Source: Brevibacillus composti (GTDB lineage: Bacteria > Bacillota > Bacilli > Brevibacillales > Brevibacillaceae). From it: DNA of 64,000 nt. The notes under the pieces were generated by a model. It had not been told where the DNA came from. It did not search any database and worked only from the letters and a program-made list of their open reading frames with translations. Made by a program: the position numbers and the translations under genes. The DNA is taken from the NCBI RefSeq assembly GCF_016406105.1, contig NZ_CP066308.1, positions 3,459,501-3,523,500 on the forward strand, read 5' to 3'. This document shows, in pieces, positions 1 to 7,905 of the stretch (position 1 is the stretch's first letter; every line of letters begins with the position of its first letter).

Positions 1-1235
1 GCTAAGAAGTACTTCACCCCGTGGTGCTGAAGGGCACTGCCGCCAAGCGATTCTTCGGGCACTCCTGGTCGCACCGTTGGAAGGAATCTCAACATTTACC
101 ACATTGCAGCGTCGTCTTGAGTTGGATTTGCGTTTCAGATATCAATGCGGTTTCCCTTTAGACCGCTCAGCTCCATCAATCGCTACGATTAGCCGAGTAT
201 TTGCCGAACTGACCAGGAAGGGGTTGGCAGAGCAACTATTTCTGGATCTCGTTCGCTTCTGCCAAAGTGAAGGAATCATCAAGGGGAACCATCTGGCCAT
301 CGACAGCGCAGCCATTGAAGCGTATGAAAAGAAGCAACCGAAGTCTCGCAGTGAGCAGACAGGCAATGCCAATTGGGGAGCCAAATTCGACTCGTTCGGA
401 AATAAGCTTTCGTGGTTTGGGTACAAGATTCACCTTGCGGTGGATACAAAAAGCGAATTGCCCATGGCTCTTAAGGTCACTCCCGCCCATATAAATGACG
501 GAGATATGGGTCCTGTGCTGATGGAGCAGGTAGCGGCTCGTCGGCTAACAAAAGTGGACTTCGTCATGATGGATGCCGGATACGATCAGTTGAAGAATTA
601 CATAGCTGCTCGTAGAATCGGGGCGCAAGCGATTATCCCACTAAATCTACGCAATGAGAAAGAGCCTCCCGCTGGCATGACGTCAAATGGGACTCCCTGC
701 TGCTCCATGGGGTACGAGATGACGTATTGGGGAGCCGATGGCGACCAACTCAAGTTCCGCTGCCCCCATGCAACAGGAAAAGTGGACTGTCCTCTCGGCA
801 TGGCGGCTTGTTCTGCATCGAATTACGGCATGGTGGTGAAAGTCGACATCAAGGATGATCTTCGTCGATACAGCCATCCACATCGAGATACCAAACGCTG
901 GAAAGAACTTTACAACGAACGAACCAGTGTAGAGCGTTGCAACTCTCGCCTCAAATCGTATTTGACAGCCAATTCCCTGCATGTATGGGGCATCGAGAAA
1001 GTCAAGACGCATGTATATCTGAATGCCATCGTCCTTTTGGTTTCCGCACTGGCTGTGGCAAGAATACATAAGATCGAGAAGGAAGCTGCGTAAAAAACGG
1101 AGCGATAAAATTCTGCAGGTCTGCCCAAAATCAGTGTTAGCCCTTGATTTTCTTTTATTTTGATAACAATTCTTCATGCAAGGACTCCTTCGAATTTATC
1201 GCGTCTAATCAAGAAGTGAATTTTGCAAAAGGCTC
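1..1235 (+). mobile_element. Insertion sequence, copy A (5' end outside window)
   Basis: This stretch is the reverse complement of 7906-9140 with the same length of 1235 bases, so it is a second copy of the same element. It ends at the terminal motif TTTTGCAAAAGGCTC (to 1235), the inverted equivalent of the GAGCCTTTTGCA ends of copy B. The base after the end is the start of AGATAAAA, which is also found, inverted, directly outside the inner end of copy B. The left terminal repeat lies before base 1. Confidence 0.9.
2..1093 (+). CDS. DDE transposase, partial at window edge (copy A)
   Basis: Partial transposase; the first roughly 38 residues lie outside the window (complete twin at 8048-9253, 401 aa). 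It has a DUF772-like N-terminal part and a DDE catalytic part: Asp in 'AIDSAAIEAY', Asp in 'MMDAGYD', Glu in 'NERTSVERCNSRLK'. It belongs to the IS4/IS5-type DDE superfamily; I do not name the exact family. The visible part is unbroken and, where I compared it, identical to the twin, so it is probably active or recently moved. Confidence 0.88.
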   Translation, partial: LRSTSPRGAEGHCRQAILRALLVAPLEGISTFTTLQRRLELDLRFRYQCGFPLDRSAPSIATISRVFAELTRKGLAEQLFLDLVRFCQSEGIIKGNHLAIDSAAIEAYEKKQPKSRSEQTGNANWGAKFDSFGNKLSWFGYKIHLAVDTKSELPMALKVTPAHINDGDMGPVLMEQVAARRLTKVDFVMMDAGYDQLKNYIAARRIGAQAIIPLNLRNEKEPPAGMTSNGTPCCSMGYEMTYWGADGDQLKFRCPHATGKVDCPLGMAACSASNYGMVVKVDIKDDLRRYSHPHRDTKRWKELYNERTSVERCNSRLKSYLTANSLHVWGIEKVKTHVYLNAIVLLVSALAVARIHKIEKEAA

Positions 1236-1290
1236 AGATAAAAAACAGCGCATGGAAGCGCTGCAAAGGAAACCAATCCGAGCTTGTCTC

Positions 1291-2028
1291 TCATGGGAAA
1301 TTCGGATTGTAAGGCCTCGGGACCGGAGTCGCCGGCGGCTTGCTGTAATGGGTGATCGTCGGCGGTTGAAAGCCGGCCTGCTGGCTTTGATACATCTTGT
1401 AGGCCGCTTCCGACATCGGCTCGACAAAAGGCTTGATTTCTCCCGTGTAGGGATTTTTTTCGTAAGGGAGGTTAAACGTCCGCGTTCCATCGCTTTTTCG
1501 CATGATAGTGCCGTCGGACAGCTCTACCCAGCCGCTGTTCGGGCTGCCGTAATCGACCACGTATACGCCTTCATCCGAGTAAGCGGGAGCGCCGTATGGC
1601 GAATAGCCTGCTGGCTGTGTCGCTGCCGGATTCGCGGGTTGCCCGGCCGTCTGTTTTTTCGTCTGCGCCGCTTTCTTCGCACTGGCCGTCTGCGCAGCCT
1701 TCTTTACCGGTTTCTTCGCCTGTGCGGCTGTCTTTGCTTGTGCAGCCGGCTTGTGTTGCCCCTGCGCAACGCTCCCCTGAGCGGAGAAGCGCTGTGCAGC
1801 GTCGCTTTTTTCCGCCGACTGGGCCCATTTCTGAAAGACCGCTTGGGCGGCTTGAGGGTCTTGGTTGGAGAAATCGACACCCGCCGCTGCTGCTGTCGCT
1901 TTTTCACGGGCAGTGCCCGCTTCCCCCGCCTTGGCCGAGGCCGACACCGATTTGTACAAGGCAGGCCATATGTAGGCATTCAGCCCAAGCAAAGCCGCCA
2001 TCAGCGTAATTCCCAGGACTTTTTTCAT
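1291..2028 (-). CDS. Secreted or membrane-anchored Ala/Lys-rich protein, unknown function
   Basis: 245 aa, not assigned to a family. Residues 1-30 form a signal or anchor helix (MKKVLGITLMAALLGLNAYI). A low-complexity region at about residues 75-145 is rich in Ala, Lys, Gln and Pro (A-K-K-A-A-Q-T style), like a flexible wall-spanning linker. The C-terminal 100 residues are Tyr/Pro/Gly-rich with a compact segment around 'VDYGSPNSGWVELSDGT'. A GGAG site lies about 10 nt before the ATG. The gene is the last on its strand before IS copy A and lies inside the IS-flanked segment. Envelope location is inferred from the signal and composition. Confidence 0.7.
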   Translation of the reverse strand: MKKVLGITLMAALLGLNAYIWPALYKSVSASAKAGEAGTAREKATAAAAGVDFSNQDPQAAQAVFQKWAQSAEKSDAAQRFSAQGSVAQGQHKPAAQAKTAAQAKKPVKKAAQTASAKKAAQTKKQTAGQPANPAATQPAGYSPYGAPAYSDEGVYVVDYGSPNSGWVELSDGTIMRKSDGTRTFNLPYEKNPYTGEIKPFVEPMSEAAYKMYQSQQAGFQPPTITHYSKPPATPVPRPYNPNFP

Positions 2029-2144
2029 CGCATTCAGCTCCAGTTATCATCTCATCCGTATCGTATCCAGTATGGCGGTCAGATGAACGTGCGACCTGAG
2101 AACTATTATACAAGAAAAAAGTTCCTGGTGACTATAAGAGACGA

Positions 2145-2173
2145 TGCTCCCGTCCCTATTCGCGGAACGGGAG
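2145..2173 (-). terminator. Hairpin, probable terminator of the FAD protein gene
   Basis: GCTCCCGT and ACGGGAGC pair across a short loop just downstream of the stop of the minus-strand gene that ends at 2183. The T-run after it is poor, so rho-independent action is only probable. Confidence 0.5.
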
Positions 2174-2182
2174 CCTCCCGGT

Positions 2183-2755
2183 TTATCCCTCTTTTTTCAA
2201 GATGTCATGGTCGACGTAACGCTCACCGTTCAGCTCACTGATGATGTTGATCGCCACTTTGGCCCCGTCGCCGGCGGTAATAATCGTATGGACACTGACG
2301 CCCGCGCAGGTGCCGGCTGCCCATATCCCCGGGATATTGGTCTTGCCGGACGCATCTGCATCCACGACGGTTTTGATCCGCGGCTCGGTGCCCGGCTTCG
2401 TCGCGACGCCTGCCTTCTCCGCCACATCCACAGAGAGACCGGTGGCCAAAATCACATGCTTGGCCTCAAAGCTGCCGTTTTCTTCTGTCGCAAGGGAAAA
2501 GCCGTCTGCCGTTTTCGTGATTTCTGTCACTTGATCCGCAATCAGCTTGGCGCCGAAATGGGCCGCTTGCTGTTTTCCGATCTCAATCATCTCGGGACCG
2601 GAGATCCCTTTGACGCCGTAATGGTTTTCTACCCAGGCCCGTTTCGTCATGCCCTTGTCGCTGTCAACAAGCAAGGTGCTTTTTCCTGCCTTGGCTGCAA
2701 ACAGTGCCGCACTCGCCCCGGCGGGACCTGCTCCAATAATTGCGATATCGTACAT
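2183..2755 (-). CDS. Thioredoxin-reductase-like FAD protein lacking the NADPH domain
   Basis: 190 aa from the ATG at 2755, chosen because AAAGGTG lies just upstream; a longer in-frame reading of 11 residues has no support. The N-terminus has the FAD dinucleotide motif 'IIGAGPAGASAA', then 'ATGLSV' near the middle and the second FAD motif 'GIWAAGTCAG' near the C-terminus. Thioredoxin reductases are about 310-320 aa and carry an NADPH domain with a CxxC between these two FAD segments. Here the segments are nearly adjacent and no CxxC is seen, so the NADPH/disulfide module is absent. It may bind FAD and take electrons from a partner; the substrate is unknown. Confidence 0.75.
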   Translation of the reverse strand: MYDIAIIGAGPAGASAALFAAKAGKSTLLVDSDKGMTKRAWVENHYGVKGISGPEMIEIGKQQAAHFGAKLIADQVTEITKTADGFSLATEENGSFEAKHVILATGLSVDVAEKAGVATKPGTEPRIKTVVDADASGKTNIPGIWAAGTCAGVSVHTIITAGDGAKVAINIISELNGERYVDHDILKKEG

Positions 2756-2903
2756 GAGAACCACACCTTTCCAAATTCTTTTACTCAACTTAATTATAGA
2801 GTATGTATCGAAAAAGAGAAGATTTTTTTCTGCTTCTTTACAGTTTGGAGAGAAGGAGGCGCTGTTCGTCGGGGCGGAGCGGCCAGGGTTGCAGCGGCAA
2901 TGG

Positions 2904-4106
2904 CTAATTCACCACCTGATCACCGGAAAAAGAATAATCATAGCAAACCCGATACAACTGCAAAATCTCCTCTATCGTCGGAACCCGCGGGTTATTCGCC
3001 GGACTCCCGCTGTCCCAGGCATCCCGCGCCATTTTTTCCAGGGACGCCTGGAACTCCCTCTCCGGGATGCCCCAGCTTCGCAGATTGGGGATCTGCAAAT
3101 GCAGGCACAACTCTTTTACATTCCGAATCACATAGTCAGCCCGCTCTGTGACCGTCACCAGTTCCACGTCTTGCTCCTGCAAAAACAAGGGCGTCAGCTC
3201 GGCCAGCTGCTCCTGGCAGGCCGAGCTGCTGAACTCCAGTACGGCGGGCAGCAGCATCGCATTGGAAATGCCATGCGGGACGTGGAATATTGCCCCGATC
3301 GGACGGGACATCCCGTGCACCAGGGTCACCGAGGCATTGGAAAAAGCCATCCCCGCCTGCAGCGACCCGATGCTCATCCGCTCTCTTGCATCCAGATCGT
3401 GCGGGTTGTCGTAGGAGCGCCGCAGAGACTGGATGATGTGGCTGATCGCCGAACGCGCCAGCATGTTCGTCATCGGGTGAGCTTTCCTCGACAGGTAGGC
3501 TTCCAGCGCGTGGCAAAGTGCGTCGATACCCGTAGCGGCGACGACTTGCGGCGGGGCTGACATCGTCAGCAGAGGGTCCACGATGGCGAGCGCGGGCATA
3601 AAGGCGGGATGCTTGATCATCATTTTCACATGGCTCTGCGAATTGGTGATGACCGTCACATCGGTCGCTTCCGAGCCCGTCCCGGCTGTCGTCGGTATCG
3701 CGATATGGGGGATGCGGGGTTGCACACACGCTTTTTTGCCCCCCATGTAGTCGCCGATGTAACCGCCGTTACTCTCCAGGACGACGATCGCCTTGGCTGT
3801 GTCGATGCAGCTCCCGCCGCCGAGCGATATGACGATGTCACAGGCCTCTTTCCGGAGCACTTCGAGCGACTCTGCCACATACTCGTCCGTAGGCTCGGAG
3901 ATCACACCCTGATAGACGACGCTGTCCACGCCTTCCTCCGCAAGAAGCTGGCGGCACTGCTCCACGTATCCGAGCCTTGCCATGATGGGGTCCGTGACGA
4001 TCAGCGCATTTTTTCCCTTAGCGGCGGCTTCTTTTCCCGCTTGTTGGAAACAACCCCGTCCGTACAGCACGCCTGGCGGAGAGTGAAATTGAGCGAAGGT
4101 ATTCAC
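2904..4106 (-). CDS. Iron-containing (group III) alcohol dehydrogenase
   Basis: 400 aa from the GTG at 4106, preferred over the GTG three codons upstream because GAGGTGATT lies 3-11 nt before it. It shows the family NAD-binding loop 'LGGGSCIDTAKAI', the 'PTTAGTGSEAT' motif, and the metal-binding segments 'GIDALCHALE', 'LVHGMS' and 'HVPHG', which supply the usual Asp and three His ligands. Length fits the family (380-410). It should oxidise a primary alcohol or diol, or reduce an aldehyde, with NAD(P); the actual substrate cannot be read from sequence. It is monocistronic, in the same orientation as its neighbours. Confidence 0.88.
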   Translation of the reverse strand: MNTFAQFHSPPGVLYGRGCFQQAGKEAAAKGKNALIVTDPIMARLGYVEQCRQLLAEEGVDSVVYQGVISEPTDEYVAESLEVLRKEACDIVISLGGGSCIDTAKAIVVLESNGGYIGDYMGGKKACVQPRIPHIAIPTTAGTGSEATDVTVITNSQSHVKMMIKHPAFMPALAIVDPLLTMSAPPQVVAATGIDALCHALEAYLSRKAHPMTNMLARSAISHIIQSLRRSYDNPHDLDARERMSIGSLQAGMAFSNASVTLVHGMSRPIGAIFHVPHGISNAMLLPAVLEFSSSACQEQLAELTPLFLQEQDVELVTVTERADYVIRNVKELCLHLQIPNLRSWGIPEREFQASLEKMARDAWDSGSPANNPRVPTIEEILQLYRVCYDYSFSGDQVVN

Positions 4107-4252
4107 TACAATCACCTCATTTTTGCAGGATCTCGCTTCCGATTACCGCTTTCTCATCTTATTCGGCCTTTACCCGACATTTTCCTTTTTTTGCTATCCC
4201 CGTACGCGTTAGAAAACCGGGCTTCGCCAAGCCTGATAAATTCCTATTTGGC

Positions 4253-4278
4253 CAAAAAAAGCCGCAAAAAGGCGGCTT
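4253..4278 (-). terminator. Rho-independent terminator of tcyP
   Basis: On the minus strand AGCCGCC, a T-rich loop and GCGGCT are followed by a run of seven T. It sits about 80 nt beyond the tcyP stop. Confidence 0.85.
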
Positions 4279-4358
4279 CTTGCGTGCCTTTCTGCGGCTT
4301 TCGGTTCGTACAGATCTACGGGTCACAGCATCCGGACGATCTCCCCCCGAATCAATCC

Positions 4359-5744
4359 TTACGCCGGTATCGACTGCTGTTTATCATGAAATACATCCGC
4401 ATCCAATTCTTTGGTCGCCCGGCTGGTCAACAGCCCCGCTGTCATGCTGCCGCTCACATTGAGCGCGGTGCGGCCCATGTCGATGAGCGGTTCCACCGAA
4501 ATGAGCAGACCGACGATGGCAATGGGAAGATTCATCGTGGACAGCACGAGCAGCGCGGCAAACGTCGCGCCACCGCCTACGCCGGCAACCCCAAAGGAGC
4601 TGATGGCGACCACGGCGATCAGTGTCAGGATGAAGGACGGAGTCAGCGGATCGACGCCGGCGAGAGGCGCTACCATCACGGCCAGCATGGCCGGGTACGT
4701 CCCCGCGCAACCGTTTTGGCCGATGGACAGACCGAACGATCCGGCAAAGTTCGCGATTCCCTCGGGAACTCCCATATCCTGCGTCTGTGTCTTGACATTG
4801 AGCGGCAGCGTACCGGCACTCGTTCGGGACGTGAAGGCAAACGTCAGCACCGGAAACGCCTTTTTCACATACGTCAGCGGATTCAATCCCGCGATCGCAA
4901 GCAAAAGGAGATGGACGGCAAACATGATGAGCATGGCCACATAGGAAGCGGCGACAAATTTGCCCAGCTGCCAGATCGCCTGGTAGTCGCTGGTAGCTGT
5001 CACCCGCGTCATGATCGCCAGCACGCCGTACGGAGTGAGGCGCAGGATCAGTGTGACGACGCGCATGATAATGGTATGGAACGTATCTACGATTTTGGCG
5101 AACAGCTCAGCCTGTTCCGGATTTTTTCGCTTGACCCCGAGAAAAGCGATACCGATGATGGCGGCAAAAATAACGATCGCGATCGTCGACGTCGGCCGCT
5201 CGCCTGTAAAGTCAAGGAACGGATTGGCCGGCAGCAGTTCTGTTATTTTTTGCGGCAGCGTCATGCCCTGGAGTGTGCCCAGTCTATCTTCCACCTGCGT
5301 GATGCGGGCCGTTTCGGCTTCCCCCTGCTGGAATTGGGCGCCGTCCAGATGAAAAGCGAACGTCGAGGCAATCCCGATCGCCGCCGCCAGCGCTGTCGTG
5401 CCGACGAGGATTCCGATGATGAGAGAACTGATCTTTCCGATGTTATGGGTCAGCTTCATTTTGGTGAAGGCCGACACGATGGCGATGAAAACAAGCGGCA
5501 TGACAATCATCTGCAAGAGTTTCACGTAGCCTTTGCCCACGATATTGAACCAGTCGATGCTTGTTTTCAGGATGTCGGACTGCGTGCCGTACGCCAGCTG
5601 CAGGCCGAGTCCGAATACGATCCCGACGCCGAGGGCGACAAACACCCGTTTGGAAAACGAAACGTGTTTTTTCTGCAAAGCATACAATCCATAAATGAAT
5701 GCGAGCATGAGTGCGATGTTGACGATGGTCAGAAACGTCGACAT
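4359..5744 (-). CDS. tcyP: L-cystine:cation symporter TcyP
   Basis: 461 aa from the ATG at 5744, which has GGAGG 9-13 nt upstream; an upstream reading of 9 residues is not supported. This is a dicarboxylate/amino acid:cation symporter (SDF) family protein whose sequence closely follows Bacillus TcyP/YhcL: 'GKGYVKLLQMIVMPLVF', 'LRLTPYGVLAIM', 'FAFTSRTSAGTLPLN', 'SIGQNGCAGTYPAMLAV' and 'SVEPLIDMGRTALNVSGS'. It has about 8 membrane segments plus the re-entrant loops typical of the fold. Known family role: uptake of L-cystine at the plasma membrane as a sulfur source. I see no S-box or T-box leader; in Bacillus the gene is under CymR, which cannot be judged here. Confidence 0.93.
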   Translation of the reverse strand: MSTFLTIVNIALMLAFIYGLYALQKKHVSFSKRVFVALGVGIVFGLGLQLAYGTQSDILKTSIDWFNIVGKGYVKLLQMIVMPLVFIAIVSAFTKMKLTHNIGKISSLIIGILVGTTALAAAIGIASTFAFHLDGAQFQQGEAETARITQVEDRLGTLQGMTLPQKITELLPANPFLDFTGERPTSTIAIVIFAAIIGIAFLGVKRKNPEQAELFAKIVDTFHTIIMRVVTLILRLTPYGVLAIMTRVTATSDYQAIWQLGKFVAASYVAMLIMFAVHLLLLAIAGLNPLTYVKKAFPVLTFAFTSRTSAGTLPLNVKTQTQDMGVPEGIANFAGSFGLSIGQNGCAGTYPAMLAVMVAPLAGVDPLTPSFILTLIAVVAISSFGVAGVGGGATFAALLVLSTMNLPIAIVGLLISVEPLIDMGRTALNVSGSMTAGLLTSRATKELDADVFHDKQQSIPA

Positions 5745-6752
5745 GGCGGTTCCCTCCACTTCCTTTGTCAATTTTGTATGAGCAAGAAAGAAAACCTTAC
5801 TCTTTTATCTTATCTAATAATTCCGATCTGTAAAGTATGTTTTCAAATTATCTCCTTCGAAACTTGGGTTCGCCATGCTGTACCCATAGTTTCGATCCCG
5901 CCTCACCCCTGAAAAAGCCTCTCATCTCCTTGGACGAATAACGGCCGTACTTATGCCCTCCCCACTTGCGGCATAAAGAGCATTTACTCATTCGCTTACA
6001 TTGGATGCTTTTAACCTGACGTTCGTTTATCGTGTTTTAGCTACCACATAATGTCCAAAAGTTGATGAGGTTGGATGACCAGAAACTGATTGCTAAAGTG
6101 ACCAGAGCGGTGAACCAGTCAAGGCCGCGAAGCGTTTATATAGCCTTGACTGGTGTCCCCTTTTTCCCGACGCTATTACACCGCCCAGCAATCCCTTGCT
6201 GGGCCTGCTCACGCGGCAAGCGATGGGGTGCAGGGGACGAGTTCCCTGCTTTTCCCCCTCATGGGGGACGGAAGGGGGAGATTGCTGTGACTGTAAAAAT
6301 TCCCCTCGGCAAGTCGGTCATCAATGTCCAGATCACTATGCCATTTGGCCGATATATCTCATCAACGCTATTTTGCGGTAAAAAACGTGAAGAATTGGAC
6401 AATTCAGCTCATCAAATTTTTCATCTTTATTGGCTTAATCACAGCATTTGGACGTGTTCACCGTCTAAATGAGGACATCTTGTACCATCAACCTTTGGAC
6501 TGGATAGATTAGCATTAACATTATCGTTCCTCGTATTAGTGATTCGAAAATGTGAAAACCTTCAATTGAACTATCTTAGTTATGATTACTTATAATCATG
6601 AAGAAGTATTTTTGTAAAGCAAATACAATATGTGCAACTTTTCCCAATTTATTAAACGTTATAAATAATAAGTATGTATATGGAGGTGATTGATTTTGAA
6701 AATAATTCTATGAAAACTGTCTATATTATTAAAAAGGAAGAGGGAGATTAAA
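5745..6752. other. About 1 kb without a convincing gene
   Basis: Between divergent tcyP and the secreted-protein pair. The only long reading frame (6062-6472, +) has no ribosome binding site, no recognisable domain and spans several hairpins, so I do not call it. Base composition shifts from GC-rich to AT-rich at about 6290, marking the edge of the AT-rich pocket. A hairpin cluster at 6114-6275 is listed separately. Confidence 0.6.
6114..6275. repeat. Cluster of perfect hairpins in non-coding DNA
   Basis: Three or four inverted repeats follow one another: ACCAGTCAAGGC (6114-6125) with GCCTTGACTGGT (6143-6154); GCCCAGCAA (6183-6191) with TTGCTGGGC (6196-6204) across TCCC; GCAGGG (6230-6235) with CCCTGC (6244-6249); then a C-rich/G-rich palindrome around 6253-6268. 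The arms are exact. This could be a structured RNA, the end of a lost mobile element or a repetitive extragenic element; the sequence does not decide. Confidence 0.6.
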
Positions 6753-7343
6753 TTGAAAAAAAGAAAAGTAATGACAAGTATTGTTTTTGTTCTATCAACA
6801 CTGGCAGGTATAGGTTCAGCTCTGGCTGCTCAAACGTTAGTTGATCCGTACTACAACTCTAGTTCAAACTTATATGCTATTGAATTTCTAAAACGAGGAG
6901 ATGTTTATTCAACAATTAATGTTAATAGAAATGCAGATTCAAATAGCAGAATTTGGGCTCAGTACTGGGTAGGACATCCTTACACGAAATCACAACCGAT
7001 GGGGGTAATCCACTCTTACGACAGTACTAAGATGAGTTTAGTTGGAGTACGAGAGCCAGCACCAAATGCACCATATAACAACGTGCTAAATTATAAAATA
7101 GAAAGTGATTCCTTTCATCCAAATATAAGAGATGTAATTGCTAATGGAACTGTTGACCCCAATAAAACAGGCTATATTGGATTTCAATACCAGTTAAAGA
7201 CAACTTCTCAAAAATTTGATTACTCTTATTACGGAAGTAGTGCTCCTCACCACAGTCTATCAGGTTATATGATAGATTATATTATGTCGTGGACCGATGA
7301 TGTTACAGTCGTTAATGGTAACAACATGTATATATATCAGTAA
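6753..7343 (+). CDS. Secreted protein of unknown function (AT-rich)
   Basis: 196 aa from a TTG start with AGAGGGAG upstream. Residues 1-25 are a clear signal peptide (basic MKKRK, hydrophobic core, 'SALAAQ' cleavage site). The mature part is rich in Asn, Ser and Tyr, has no Cys, and looks like a small beta-rich extracellular domain; no family is recognised. It is the first gene of a likely two-gene operon (34 nt to the next start). Base composition is much more AT-rich than the flanking tcyP and qox genes, which suggests horizontal origin. Confidence 0.75.
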   Translation: MKKRKVMTSIVFVLSTLAGIGSALAAQTLVDPYYNSSSNLYAIEFLKRGDVYSTINVNRNADSNSRIWAQYWVGHPYTKSQPMGVIHSYDSTKMSLVGVREPAPNAPYNNVLNYKIESDSFHPNIRDVIANGTVDPNKTGYIGFQYQLKTTSQKFDYSYYGSSAPHHSLSGYMIDYIMSWTDDVTVVNGNNMYIYQ

Positions 7344-7377
7344 AAATAATATATATAACGAAGAGGAGGAGTCATTT

Positions 7378-7788
7378 GTGAAGTTTAAAATGTTTAAAAA
7401 GGTGACAGGTATCTCTGCTCTAGGTCTTGCTTTAGGTTCTGTTATGACATTTGGATTTTCGGTTGTCAGTGCAGATTCGAAGTACATTGAAAAAGATGGT
7501 TTTCTTATTAATTCGGAGACTCAAGCACCTGCGACAGAATATGTAACTATTGAAAAGGGATCACCTGCCGCTAAACAAAAGAAGATTACATTAGTTAACG
7601 GCATAGACAAATCCGTAGTCGCTGAAATCACCTTTGACGAATATATTGAAAGGCAAGAATATTACGAGGGATTGTTAACAGAAAAAACTATTAAAGCAAA
7701 AGAAGCTCTTATAAAGGCGGGTAAATGGGAAGAATTTAAGGAAAAACATCAAAAACGGTATAGACTAGGAAGCGAAAAGGAAAAGTAA
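7378..7788 (+). CDS. Small secreted basic protein of unknown function (AT-rich)
   Basis: 136 aa from the GTG at 7378, chosen because AGGAGGAG lies 8-15 nt upstream; the open frame extends further 5' without a site. A signal peptide covers about residues 1-33 (hydrophobic 'ISALGLALGSVMTFGFSVVSA'). The mature part contains 'EYVTIEKGSPAAKQKKITLV' and ends in a Lys/Glu-rich helical tail ('EKHQKRYRLGSEKEK'). No family recognised. It is followed by a strong terminator, so it closes the operon. A joint role with the preceding secreted protein is inference from their pairing. Confidence 0.75.
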   Translation: MKFKMFKKVTGISALGLALGSVMTFGFSVVSADSKYIEKDGFLINSETQAPATEYVTIEKGSPAAKQKKITLVNGIDKSVVAEITFDEYIERQEYYEGLLTEKTIKAKEALIKAGKWEEFKEKHQKRYRLGSEKEK

Positions 7789-7864
7789 TATTATTAAGGA
7801 TATTTACCTTTAATGTTAACCAATATGGCTTCCACAAGTGAAGATCTCCTTTTGAATAATGGAT

Positions 7865-7895
7865 GGGAGCGGAAACGCTCCCGTTGTCATTTTAT
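7865..7895 (+). terminator. Rho-independent terminator of the secreted-protein operon
   Basis: GGGAGCG and CGCTCCC pair around a GAAA tetraloop (7865-7882), followed by a T-rich stretch that runs towards IS copy B. Confidence 0.88.
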
Positions 7896-7905
7896 TATTT
7901 TATCT

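Noticed and set aside
1144-2241. 365-codon plus-strand frame
   Set aside because: Begins inside IS copy A and runs antisense to the secreted Ala/Lys-rich protein, which has a signal peptide and ribosome site.
3609-5912. 767-codon open frame on the plus strand
   Set aside because: Antisense to tcyP and the alcohol dehydrogenase; composition is that of a mirrored frame and there is no domain.
6062-6472. 136-codon plus-strand frame in the gene-free stretch
   Set aside because: No ribosome site, crosses several exact hairpins, and the product has no domain or regular composition.
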